Shown here piece by piece: positions 32,425 through 40,761 of a stretch of DNA of 64,000 nucleotides. This DNA is from Schaedlerella arabinosiphila. Its GTDB lineage: Bacteria; Bacillota; Clostridia; Lachnospirales; Lachnospiraceae. The notes under the pieces are model-generated. The model was not told the DNA's origin, ran no database searches, and was given only the letters and a program-made list of their open reading frames with translations. The stretch is from the NCBI RefSeq assembly GCF_003885045.1, contig NZ_RHJS01000002.1, positions 2,108,001 through 2,172,000 on the forward strand, written 5' to 3'. Made by a program: the position numbers and the translations under genes. Within the stretch, counting starts at the first letter, position 1. Each line of letters begins with the position of its first letter.

Positions 32425-34074
32425 CTATTCTTCCGATCCGTCGTCCGTTTCCTTCTGAACCCGGGCTTTCTCCTCTCCATCCAGCGAAAGAACCGTGTTG
32501 GTCTCCTCTCCCGCCTTATACTCGATGGTCACTTTGTCCCCCACGTCATATCCGATGATGCTGATATACTCCGCGATGGAAATGTCAAAGATGTCGTCGG
32601 AGCCCTCAAGCATCACAAAATAATGTGAATTGCCGTCGATGACACCCTGGACGATCCTGCTGATCTTCGCGGTCACCGTCTGGATCTCCCGTGTATCCTC
32701 GGCCACGGCCTTGATCCCGTTTTCATACATGAGATCCGTATAGGCGGCCTCACAGGAGCTGACCGTATCCCCGATGGCCACGATCTGGTACTTCTGCACA
32801 TTGACCATGGCATATTTTTTCACCAGCCCCGCGTCGTCCTTGAGGGCGATAAAATACGTGGGTTCCCCGGATATATTCAGCAGCAGCGGGAAGGTGGCCT
32901 GGTATTTCAGGTTCTGCACCTGCCCTTCAGCGGAGGACATGGCGGACGTCTCCGTGGCGCCCTCAATGGCATAGAATTTTGTCTCCATGGTCCGCTGGTT
33001 CATCAGCACAAAGCCCACGTTGGACTGGTCGCCGCTGACCGAGGTCACGCCGGTATACACCCATACGTCGTCGTCGATGGCCAGGTAGTTATAGCCGTTG
33101 GTGGTGATCAGGCAGTCTTTCTGCCCCAGCACGCTGTTGAAATAGCCGTGCTTGAGGGTGCCGTAATAATCATACAGCTCCACCAGAAGGTCCGCGGAAT
33201 AGGCCCTGTCGATCCACTCCGGCACCTCGTCGATGGCATAGTCCGCAGTCTCTCCGGTGACGGCGTTGCACAGCACCACCCTTCCCACCGTGATGCCCCC
33301 GAACAGGCCGATGTTGTACTTGCGCACCGGACAGATCCAGTAGGGCACCCCGTCGTCGTCGATCTCAAAGCTCAGCTCATTGAAGATATACGTGGGATAC
33401 CGAAACCGCAGATGCCGGTAGATATTCCGGTTAAAATGGTCGCTGGTGGTATATTTCATCCCTTCGCTCAATTTGACCAGTTCCGTATTCTGGGTGGCCA
33501 TATCGATCCGAATATAGGCCGGAATCCCTTCCCGCAGGTTGGTAAACCATTTGATCAGGCTGGCATAGCGCAGTGGGGACACCCGCACCGGCTGATCCTG
33601 GTAATTGATCTGGCTGTACAGGTCGTCCACCTCAAACTGGGACACCATATCCACCATGCTCCCCATCTTCCGGTTTCCAAGAATCTGGGCGGAATCCCGG
33701 TCCAGCAGGGGGATCTGGTCAAAGGAAAGCTCCTCGATATCCTTGGTAAACTCCCCTTCCTGCACCTTGAGAAGCTTCTGGTACTTCTTCGCGTTCACGA
33801 TAGGCGAGGACAGCAGGGAACCGATCAGGTAAGCGCCCACCAGAAGCACCAGAACCGCTTCAATGACCTTAAAGCCTTTCAGCTTTTTCAGTTCATAGCG
33901 CGTAGGCCGCTTTTTCATGATATAGGCGGCGGCCACGGCCAGCACCAGCAGGATCAGAAACATCCACAGATCCGCGGAATGCAGGTTCAATGCCGGCAGC
34001 GCCGCATAATAATACCCTGCCGCCAGGATCAGCACGGCCAGGACCGCCAGGACTTTCAGTTTCGTTTTTTTCAT
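32425..34074 (-). CDS. Large membrane-anchored protein of unknown function
   Basis: A 549-residue protein with three N-terminal membrane helices (about 5-25, 33-52, 68-90) and a long region that is probably outside the membrane. The latter is rich in Asp and Tyr and contains YNIGLFGGITVGRVVLCNAVTGE and DCLITTNGYNYLAIDDDVWVYTG, followed by YFIALKDDAGLVKKYAMVNV, which look like blades of a beta-rich fold. A C-terminal segment (about 455-530) resembles a small OB/S1-like domain. The ATG at 34074 has GGAGAG; a TTG four codons earlier is also open. It lies 37 bp after trkH on the same strand, so it may be co-transcribed with the potassium system. No family name is offered. Confidence 0.72.
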   Translation of the reverse strand: MKKTKLKVLAVLAVLILAAGYYYAALPALNLHSADLWMFLILLVLAVAAAYIMKKRPTRYELKKLKGFKVIEAVLVLLVGAYLIGSLLSSPIVNAKKYQKLLKVQEGEFTKDIEELSFDQIPLLDRDSAQILGNRKMGSMVDMVSQFEVDDLYSQINYQDQPVRVSPLRYASLIKWFTNLREGIPAYIRIDMATQNTELVKLSEGMKYTTSDHFNRNIYRHLRFRYPTYIFNELSFEIDDDGVPYWICPVRKYNIGLFGGITVGRVVLCNAVTGETADYAIDEVPEWIDRAYSADLLVELYDYYGTLKHGYFNSVLGQKDCLITTNGYNYLAIDDDVWVYTGVTSVSGDQSNVGFVLMNQRTMETKFYAIEGATETSAMSSAEGQVQNLKYQATFPLLLNISGEPTYFIALKDDAGLVKKYAMVNVQKYQIVAIGDTVSSCEAAYTDLMYENGIKAVAEDTREIQTVTAKISRIVQGVIDGNSHYFVMLEGSDDIFDISIAEYISIIGYDVGDKVTIEYKAGEETNTVLSLDGEEKARVQKETDDGSEE

Positions 34075-34111
34075 AAATCTCTCCAATCCGCCGCCGGATT
34101 CCGGCGGCTAT

Positions 34112-35557
34112 CTAAAACTTTCTCCTCCACAGCTCCGGAGACAGTAAGAGCAGGTATGGGAAGATCTCCAGCCTTCCCACCAGCATGTCCACGCAGAATA
34201 TGACCTTGGACAGACCGGAAAACTGCGAAAAGTTCTCCACCGGCCCTACCCCCGAGATCCCGGGCCCCACGTTGTTCAACGTGGTCAGCACGGCGCTGAA
34301 CGAGGTCCCGAAGTCAAAATCATTGACCGATACCAGAAGCACGGACACCAGCAGAATCATGACATAGCAGATGAAATAAATGTATACGCCGTTCATGGTT
34401 TCTCCGCTGACCTTTCTTCCGTTCACCCGGACCAGGGTCACCGCCTTGGGGTGCAGCATCCGCTTGATCTCCTGCTTGATGCTTTTCAAAAGGATCATCA
34501 GACGGGACACCTTGATCCCCCCTCCGGTGGACCCGGCGCAGGCCCCCACCACCATCAGGGAGAGGAGAATGGCTTTGGAAAATTCCGGCCACAGGTTCCA
34601 GTCCGCCGTGCAGAACCCGGTTGTGGTGATGATGGCCGCCACCTGGAAGGAGGCGTACCTGAATGCGTGCAGCACACTGCCGTACTGATGCAGGATATCT
34701 ACGGTGATCAGCGCCACTGCTCCGGCAATGATCCCCATATAGATATGCAGTTCCTCATTTTTGAGCGCTTCCTTCCACTTGCGCATGCAGACCAGGAAGT
34801 AGAGGTTGAAATTCACGCCGAACAGGATCATAAATACCGTGATCACGCCGTCGATATAAGCGCTGTCATAATGGGCCACGCTGGCGTTCATATTGGAAAA
34901 GCCCCCGGTTCCCGCCGTACTGAACGCATGGAGCAGGGAATCGTAAAAATTCATCCCCCCAAAGAGCAAAAGCACCACCTCCACAGCGGTCAGTACAAAG
35001 TACATGGCATAGAGGATCTGCGCCGTGGTCCTGGCCCTGGGCACCAGCTTGTCTGCCTCCGGCCCGGGCACCTCCGCCCGCATCAGATGCATGGAATTTT
35101 CATCGTCTAAGGAGGTCAGCATCATGACAAATACCAGCACTCCCATCCCGCCGATCCAGTGGGTCAGGCTCCGCCAGAAGGCCATGCCCCTGGGAAGCGC
35201 CTCGATATCGGTCAGGATCGTAGACCCGGTTGTGGTAAAGCCGGACACGGTCTCGAAAAAGGCGTCCAGGTAGCTGGGGATACTGCCCGAGAGAAAAAAC
35301 GGGAGCGCCCCGAACAAAGACCACAGAATCCAGGCTGAACCGACGATGATGAGCCCCTCTTTTTTATAGATCCTCCGTTTTCCCGGTTTCTTCCTGCCCG
35401 CCAGCAGAAAGATGAGAAACAAAAACCCGCTGACCACCGCGAAGTGCAGCGCGCTCTCCTCCCTGTAAAGCAATGCTACAAAGGCCGGGATCAGGAGAAG
35501 CGCCCCTTCCACTCCCAGCATTTTACTTATGATAAACACTGTCATCCTAATATTCAT
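34112..35557 (-). CDS. trkH: Potassium uptake channel subunit TrkH/KtrB
   Basis: A 481-residue membrane protein that forms the K+ path of Trk/Ktr uptake systems. The four pore loops carry the filter-type motifs SGFTTTGST, STAGTGGFSNM, TTTGFC and LNNVGPG, in the expected order. ACAGSTGGGIKVSR follows pore 3, the usual intramembrane gate region. Start is the ATG at 35557, eight bases after the trkA stop, so both are made together. The neighbouring NAD-binding subunit confirms the assignment; Na+ coupling cannot be judged from the sequence. Confidence 0.95.
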   Translation of the reverse strand: MNIRMTVFIISKMLGVEGALLLIPAFVALLYREESALHFAVVSGFLFLIFLLAGRKKPGKRRIYKKEGLIIVGSAWILWSLFGALPFFLSGSIPSYLDAFFETVSGFTTTGSTILTDIEALPRGMAFWRSLTHWIGGMGVLVFVMMLTSLDDENSMHLMRAEVPGPEADKLVPRARTTAQILYAMYFVLTAVEVVLLLFGGMNFYDSLLHAFSTAGTGGFSNMNASVAHYDSAYIDGVITVFMILFGVNFNLYFLVCMRKWKEALKNEELHIYMGIIAGAVALITVDILHQYGSVLHAFRYASFQVAAIITTTGFCTADWNLWPEFSKAILLSLMVVGACAGSTGGGIKVSRLMILLKSIKQEIKRMLHPKAVTLVRVNGRKVSGETMNGVYIYFICYVMILLVSVLLVSVNDFDFGTSFSAVLTTLNNVGPGISGVGPVENFSQFSGLSKVIFCVDMLVGRLEIFPYLLLLSPELWRRKF

Positions 35558-35565
35558 GTCCGCAC

Positions 35566-36924
35566 CTACAGCAAAATATCCTCAATATCCTGAATCTGTT
35601 TTTTCATTGTGATCACAATTACATTATCCCCCACCTGAATGCTGTCATCCCCGTTTGGAATGATGATCTTCCACTTTCTTGCGATACACGCGATCAGGTT
35701 GTTGGGTTTCAGGGATAAGTCCTTCAATGGGATATCCGTATACCTTGTCTCTGCCTTGACAATAAATTCCAGTGCTTCCACCCGTTCGTCCACAAGCTGG
35801 TACATGGTTTCCACGTTGGCGCTGCCCTGGGAGTTTCTTCTGGCCCGCACATAGCTTAATATGGCATCCGCGGTGACGGTCTTTGCGGACACCACGCTGT
35901 CCAGTCCGAAGTCCTCGATCATCCGCACCCGCTGGTCCTCGTTGACCTTCAGAATGATCTTGGGCACGCCCTGGCTCTTGGCAAACATGGACATGATGAT
36001 GTTCTCCTCATCCATGCCCGTCAGTGCGATAAATGCGTCCGCATCCTGAATGCCCTCCTCGATGAGCAGGTCGTGGTTGGTGGCGTCCCCGCAGATCACC
36101 GTCGCCTTGGGCAGCATCTCGCACAGCCCTTCGGATTTTTCCTTGTTCTTCTCAATGATCTTGACCTGCATCCCGATATTCGCCAGTTGGAGCGCCAGGT
36201 AGAAGCTGGACTTTCCGCCGCCGCAGATCATCACGTTTTTCATCTTGATCTTCCGGTAGCCCAGAAGCTTGAAAAACCGGCTGATGTCCTTATGGGACGC
36301 CGCCACGTGCAGCCGGTCTCCTGCCTGCACGACATAATCGCCGTCCGGGATCACCACGTCCTCCCCCCGTTCCGCGGCGCAGACCAGCACCTTGATCTGG
36401 AAGCGGTTGTACATCTCTGCCAGCGACATGCCCTGGAGCTTGCTTTCCTCTGACACCGGAAATTCGATCAGCTCCACCCTGCCTTTGACAAAGGTCTCGA
36501 TCTTGCTTGCATTGGGAAAGAGGACCAGCCTGGAAATCTCCTCCGCCATGGTCAATTCCGGGTTCACCGCCATGCTCAGGTGCAGGTCTTCCTTCAAAAT
36601 ATCGATCTGCCTGTAGTAGATCGGGTTCCGTACCCGGGCGATGGTATGCAGCGCCCCGATCCGCTTCGCGATCAGGCAGCTCAGCATATTGCATTCGTCC
36701 GTGGAGGTGCAGGCGATGACCAGATCCGCCTCCGGCACCCCGGCGCTTTTCTGCACTTCTACGTTTCCGCCTTCCCCGTGAACACAGATGATGTCCATTC
36801 GGTTCATGGCATCCATCAGCTTTTCCTCATTATTATCGATCAAAACAACATCATAATCTTCTGCGGAGAGCTGCCTTGTCAGCTTATACCCGACTTTGCC
36901 GTCTCCTATAATCACGATCTTCAT
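35566..36924 (-). CDS. trkA: Potassium uptake regulatory subunit TrkA
   Basis: A 452-residue peripheral protein with two RCK units. Each has a Rossmann NAD-binding site, MKIVIIGDGKVGYKL at the N-terminus and NVMICGGGKSSFYLA near residue 226, and each is followed by a TrkA-C domain (about 135-215 and 365-450). It gates TrkH by binding nucleotides. The ATG at 36924 follows the recN stop by one base, and its ribosome site lies inside recN, so it is the first gene after the conserved recN cluster and probably depends on it for transcription. Confidence 0.96.
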   Translation of the reverse strand: MKIVIIGDGKVGYKLTRQLSAEDYDVVLIDNNEEKLMDAMNRMDIICVHGEGGNVEVQKSAGVPEADLVIACTSTDECNMLSCLIAKRIGALHTIARVRNPIYYRQIDILKEDLHLSMAVNPELTMAEEISRLVLFPNASKIETFVKGRVELIEFPVSEESKLQGMSLAEMYNRFQIKVLVCAAERGEDVVIPDGDYVVQAGDRLHVAASHKDISRFFKLLGYRKIKMKNVMICGGGKSSFYLALQLANIGMQVKIIEKNKEKSEGLCEMLPKATVICGDATNHDLLIEEGIQDADAFIALTGMDEENIIMSMFAKSQGVPKIILKVNEDQRVRMIEDFGLDSVVSAKTVTADAILSYVRARRNSQGSANVETMYQLVDERVEALEFIVKAETRYTDIPLKDLSLKPNNLIACIARKWKIIIPNGDDSIQVGDNVIVITMKKQIQDIEDILL

Positions 36925-36925
36925 T

Positions 36926-38584
36926 TTATCTTTTCATTTCCCTCGCACTTTCTAATATACTTGCAGTCACCTTTGCCCCGCCCAGAAGCCTTGCCAGCTC
37001 CTGCACGGACTCTTCCTCCTCCAGGCCGAAGATCTCGGTCTGGGCGCCGTTGTTCTTTGCGCGTTTCTGAATCAGGTAGTGGGCGTCGGCCTGGGCTGCG
37101 ATCTGGGCCAGATGGGTGATGCACAATACCTGCCTGGATTCCCCGATGATGTGCATCTTTTCCGCCACTTTTCCTGCCGTAATGCCGCTGATCCCCGTAT
37201 CGATCTCGTCAAAGATCAGCGTGGGAGTATCCTCCCGGTCCGCCAGCACGGTCTTGATGGCCAGCATGATCCTGGAAAGCTCTCCTCCCGATGCCACATT
37301 TCCCATGGGCCGCAGGTCTTCCCCGGGATTGGTGGAAATGTAGAACTCCGCTTCATCCATGCCGTCCGACGTGTAGTCCGGCAGCTCCAGAAAGCGCATT
37401 TCAAAGCGCACGTCCAGGAAATTCATATCCGAAAGCCCTTTTTTGATCTCCTTGACAAAAGAAACCGCCGCCTTTTTCCTGGCTTTTCGAAGGGCGAGCG
37501 CATGCTTCTCATAGTCCTGCCGGGATGCTTTTAATTGTTCTTCCAGCTCCTGCATATACTGCTCGTAATCTTCCAGCTCTTTTAGTCTTTGCTTTCTCTC
37601 CTCGCAATATTCCAGGACCTGGGCAGCCGAATTGCCATATTTTGTTTTCAAACGGTTCAGTTCATTGAGCCGGTTCTCTGTCCCGTAAAATTCCTCCTCG
37701 GAAAAATCCAGGCTCTTCGCGTACTCGGACAGCTCCCGGTTGAAGTCGTTGAGCAGGCTGTCGATCTCGATCAGCTGCCCGTAGAGCCCCGCCCCCTGTT
37801 CATCCACGGACTCCACGTCTGAGAGGGCGTGGATGGCGCGGCTTAAAAGCTCGCTGGCATTGCCGGACTCGTCCTCGCTGGTGTAGTGGTACGCTTCCGC
37901 GATCCGCTGGGCCACCTTTTTGCCTGCGGACATCCTGCGGTAAAGGGCCTCCACTTCCTCGTCCTCCCCCTCAAAGAGCCCCGCCTCCTCAATCTCGTTG
38001 ACTTCAAATTCCGCCAGGGAGATCTCTTTTTGGCGTTCCCGCTCGTCCATCCCCGATTCATCCAGCTTTTTTCTGCATCCGTGATAGGTTCGAAATGCCT
38101 TTGCTGTGTCCTTTTTCAGCTTCTCCACCTGGTCTTTGGCATACAGATCCAGAAATGCCAGATGGTTCTTCTTATGCAGCAGGGACTGGTGCTCGTGCTG
38201 CCCGTGGATATCGATCAGCATGCTGGCCACGTCCTTTAACGCCGCCATACTGACCGTTTCCCCGTTGATCTTGCTCACGCTGCGCCCCGGCATCAGCTTC
38301 CGGCTCAGTACGATCCTTCCGTCCTCCGGAAAAATGTCCATGGCTGTCAGCTGTTCCTCAAGAGAGGGGCTGTCTATGGTAAAGGTCAGCTCCACCAGGC
38401 CGAATTTGGCCCCCGTGCGCAGCATGTCCGCATGAAACCTGCCGCCCAGCGCCAGATTTACCGAACCCAGCAGAATGGATTTTCCCGCGCCGGTCTCCCC
38501 GGTGAGGATATTGAGCCCAGGCTGGAAATCCACTTCGATCTCGTCGATCAATGCCAGATTTTTTACGTGCAGATTTTCTAACAT
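36926..38584 (-). CDS. recN: DNA repair protein RecN
   Basis: An SMC-like ATPase that gathers broken DNA ends in double-strand-break repair. The 552-residue product has Walker A GETGAGKS (29-36) at the N-terminus, a long coiled coil (about 150-370), the signature VASGGELSRIMLAIK and Walker B TLIFDEIDTGISG near the C-terminus. Start is the ATG at 38584 with AAGGAG upstream. In B. subtilis spoIVB and spo0A follow recN; here trkA-trkH do. No LexA-like box was seen directly upstream, as expected if it is read from the operon promoter. Confidence 0.96.
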   Translation of the reverse strand: MLENLHVKNLALIDEIEVDFQPGLNILTGETGAGKSILLGSVNLALGGRFHADMLRTGAKFGLVELTFTIDSPSLEEQLTAMDIFPEDGRIVLSRKLMPGRSVSKINGETVSMAALKDVASMLIDIHGQHEHQSLLHKKNHLAFLDLYAKDQVEKLKKDTAKAFRTYHGCRKKLDESGMDERERQKEISLAEFEVNEIEEAGLFEGEDEEVEALYRRMSAGKKVAQRIAEAYHYTSEDESGNASELLSRAIHALSDVESVDEQGAGLYGQLIEIDSLLNDFNRELSEYAKSLDFSEEEFYGTENRLNELNRLKTKYGNSAAQVLEYCEERKQRLKELEDYEQYMQELEEQLKASRQDYEKHALALRKARKKAAVSFVKEIKKGLSDMNFLDVRFEMRFLELPDYTSDGMDEAEFYISTNPGEDLRPMGNVASGGELSRIMLAIKTVLADREDTPTLIFDEIDTGISGITAGKVAEKMHIIGESRQVLCITHLAQIAAQADAHYLIQKRAKNNGAQTEIFGLEEEESVQELARLLGGAKVTASILESAREMKR

Positions 38585-38597
38585 GTATTTTTCTCCT

Positions 38598-39056
38598 TCA
38601 CTGTTTCCCTTTTGTCACGATCTTTTGGATGTTCTCCATCACAGCGGCCGTATCCTCCGCACTGCGGATCGCGCACATGATCGTGTCGTCCCCGGCGATA
38701 CACCCTACCACTTCGTTCCACTTCATCGCGTCAATGGCCGCTGCCACTGCCATGGCCATTCCCGAAACCGTCTTGACTACCAGGATGTTCTGGGCCATGT
38801 CCATGGAAGCATACCCGTCCTGCAGCACCCGGATGTATTTTTCACTCATGCCCTCTTCCGGTTTTAAGATGACATACTTCTGCCGGCCTCCGTCCACGGA
38901 CATCTTCGTCAGCTTCAGATCCCGGATATCCCTGGAAACGGTCGCCTGCGTCACCTTAAAGCCTGCATCCTCAAGATATTCGGCCAGCTCCTCCTGCGTC
39001 TCAATATCATGCTGTGTGATCAGTTCAATAATTTTTGCATGACGGCTGACTTTCAT
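38598..39056 (-). CDS. argR: Arginine repressor ArgR/AhrC
   Basis: A 152-residue regulator with an N-terminal winged helix (residues 1-70; HAKIIELITQHDIETQEELAEYL, VTQATVSRDIRDL) and a C-terminal oligomerisation and arginine-binding domain (80-150; IAGDDTIMCAIRS). With arginine it forms hexamers that repress arginine synthesis genes. It sits in the standard position before recN, four bases after nadK. Confidence 0.95.
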   Translation of the reverse strand: MKVSRHAKIIELITQHDIETQEELAEYLEDAGFKVTQATVSRDIRDLKLTKMSVDGGRQKYVILKPEEGMSEKYIRVLQDGYASMDMAQNILVVKTVSGMAMAVAAAIDAMKWNEVVGCIAGDDTIMCAIRSAEDTAAVMENIQKIVTKGKQ

Positions 39057-39060
39057 ACGC

Positions 39061-39894
39061 TTAATTTCCTTTCATCTTTTCTCTCATGATCTTCATAAAG
39101 CTTTCCCGGCTCAATTTTACCAGCCTGGTGGTCTCCTTGGCCCTGCGGATCTGCACCCGGTCCCCGGTGGACACCGCCGCCGTCTCCGCCCCGTCGAAGG
39201 TCACCAGGGCGTGCTCCGTGCGTCCGTACCTGCCCTCGCAGATCTCCACCTCAATGACATCCTCCGCAGAGAGAACCACGCTGCTGGCGTTCAGTGCATG
39301 GCTGCAGATAGGGGTGATGACGAACATCCGGGCCGTAGGCTCCACCACCGGCCCCCCTGCGGACAGGTTGTACCCGGTTGAGCCTGTGGGCGTGGATATG
39401 ATCACCCCGTCGGCCAGATAGCTGTTCAAAAGAGCCCCGTTGACGTAGACGTTGAAATGCACCACCCGCAGATTCCCTTCCCGGGTCACCACCACGTCGT
39501 TCATGGCCATATACTCGTGCCGGCCGTCTATCGTCCCCCGCATCATCATCCGTTCCTCAATATCCGGCCGTCCTGCAAACAGCTTGTCCAAAGCCTCCCT
39601 AAACTGGGGCAGCTCCACCTCCGTCAGATAGCCCAAGGTTCCCATATTGATTCCCAAAAGCGGAATATTCTGTCCGCCCAGCTCCCTGGCCGCCCGGATC
39701 AGCGTTCCGTCGCCGCCCAGCACCAGGGCGCAGTCCATCCCCTCCGGCACGGTGCCCGGGACAATATGGCCTTCCTCATCCTTTTCGGACAGGACACAGC
39801 GCTTTCCATGTTCTTCTATGTAATTTCGGATTTCCTCTGTGATCCGGAAATCCTGATCCTTTAACCGATTCGTAATGATATAAAATGTTTCCAT
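39061..39894 (-). CDS. nadK: NAD kinase
   Basis: Makes NADP+ from NAD+ using ATP or polyphosphate. The 277-residue product has the GGDGTL motif (60-65), NMGTLGYL, a second conserved region MNDVVVTREG and the STPTGSTGYNLSAGGP block. Its length is normal for bacteria. The gene follows tlyA by 22 bp and precedes argR by four bases. In B. subtilis nadK is elsewhere, but the tlyA-nadK-argR order is common in Clostridia. Confidence 0.96.
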   Translation of the reverse strand: METFYIITNRLKDQDFRITEEIRNYIEEHGKRCVLSEKDEEGHIVPGTVPEGMDCALVLGGDGTLIRAARELGGQNIPLLGINMGTLGYLTEVELPQFREALDKLFAGRPDIEERMMMRGTIDGRHEYMAMNDVVVTREGNLRVVHFNVYVNGALLNSYLADGVIISTPTGSTGYNLSAGGPVVEPTARMFVITPICSHALNASSVVLSAEDVIEVEICEGRYGRTEHALVTFDGAETAAVSTGDRVQIRRAKETTRLVKLSRESFMKIMREKMKGN

Positions 39895-39916
39895 TTCCCG
39901 TCCTGTGCCTCAGATT

Positions 39917-40753
39917 CTACAATTCCCTTTCCTGGCCCGCCTTCGCGGAATTTCCCAGCGCCGCGAACGCCTCGTCCACAACCGTCTGCAGATCCACGGC
40001 GATGTCAGGCGGCATTCCCTGGGGGCTTTTTTTCAGATGGATCAGATATTCAATATTGCCCTCCGGCCCCTTGATCGGGGAAAAGTCGATGTTTTTGACC
40101 TCAAACCCGATGGAATGGGCAAAGCCGGCCACCTTTTCGATCACCTCATGGTGGGTGTCTTTATCCCGCACCACGCCCTTCTTGCCCACCTTCTCCCGTC
40201 CGGCCTCAAACTGGGGCTTGATGAGGGCCGCGATCTCCCCCTCCGGCGTCAGGTAGTCCCGGATGGGCTCCAGCACCTTGGTGAGGGAGATAAAGGAAAC
40301 GTCAATGGAGGAAAACTGGATGGGCTCTCCCAGATCCTCCGGCTTCACGTAGCGGATGTTGGTCTTTTCCATGCAGACCACCCGCTCGTCCTGCCGCAGC
40401 TTCCAGTCCAGCTGTCCCCGTCCCACGTCTATGGCGAATACCTTTTTTGCGCCGTTTTGCAGCATGCAGTCGGTAAACCCTCCTGTGGAGGAACCTACGT
40501 CCGTGCAGACCTTCCCCTCCACGGTCACGTCAAATTGTTTCATGGCCTTTTCCAGCTTTAAGCCGCCCCGGCTCACATAGGGCAGAGACGGCCCCCGCAC
40601 TTCGATCTGCACATCCTCCGAAAACGCGGTTCCCGCCTTGTCCTCCCTCTGCCCGTTTACGAATACGTTTCCCGCCATGATCACTGCCTTGGCTTTTTCA
40701 CGGGAGGGGGAGAGATTCCGCTTTACAAGCAATACGTCCAGACGTTCTTTCAT
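39917..40753 (-). CDS. tlyA: TlyA-family rRNA 2'-O-methyltransferase
   Basis: A 278-residue protein with an N-terminal S4 RNA-binding domain (residues 1-60; MKERLDVLLVKRNLSPSREKA) and an FtsJ-like methyltransferase domain (TDVGSSTGGFTDCML as SAM motif I, then FAIDVGRGQLDWKL). TlyA methylates 16S and 23S rRNA ribose in mycobacteria and can affect capreomycin response; the role in Clostridia is assumed to be similar. GAGGAG precedes the ATG at 40753; an upstream-extended frame overlaps dxs and is unlikely. Eight bases separate it from the dxs stop. Confidence 0.93.
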   Translation of the reverse strand: MKERLDVLLVKRNLSPSREKAKAVIMAGNVFVNGQREDKAGTAFSEDVQIEVRGPSLPYVSRGGLKLEKAMKQFDVTVEGKVCTDVGSSTGGFTDCMLQNGAKKVFAIDVGRGQLDWKLRQDERVVCMEKTNIRYVKPEDLGEPIQFSSIDVSFISLTKVLEPIRDYLTPEGEIAALIKPQFEAGREKVGKKGVVRDKDTHHEVIEKVAGFAHSIGFEVKNIDFSPIKGPEGNIEYLIHLKKSPQGMPPDIAVDLQTVVDEAFAALGNSAKAGQEREL

Positions 40754-40761
40754 AATTCTCC

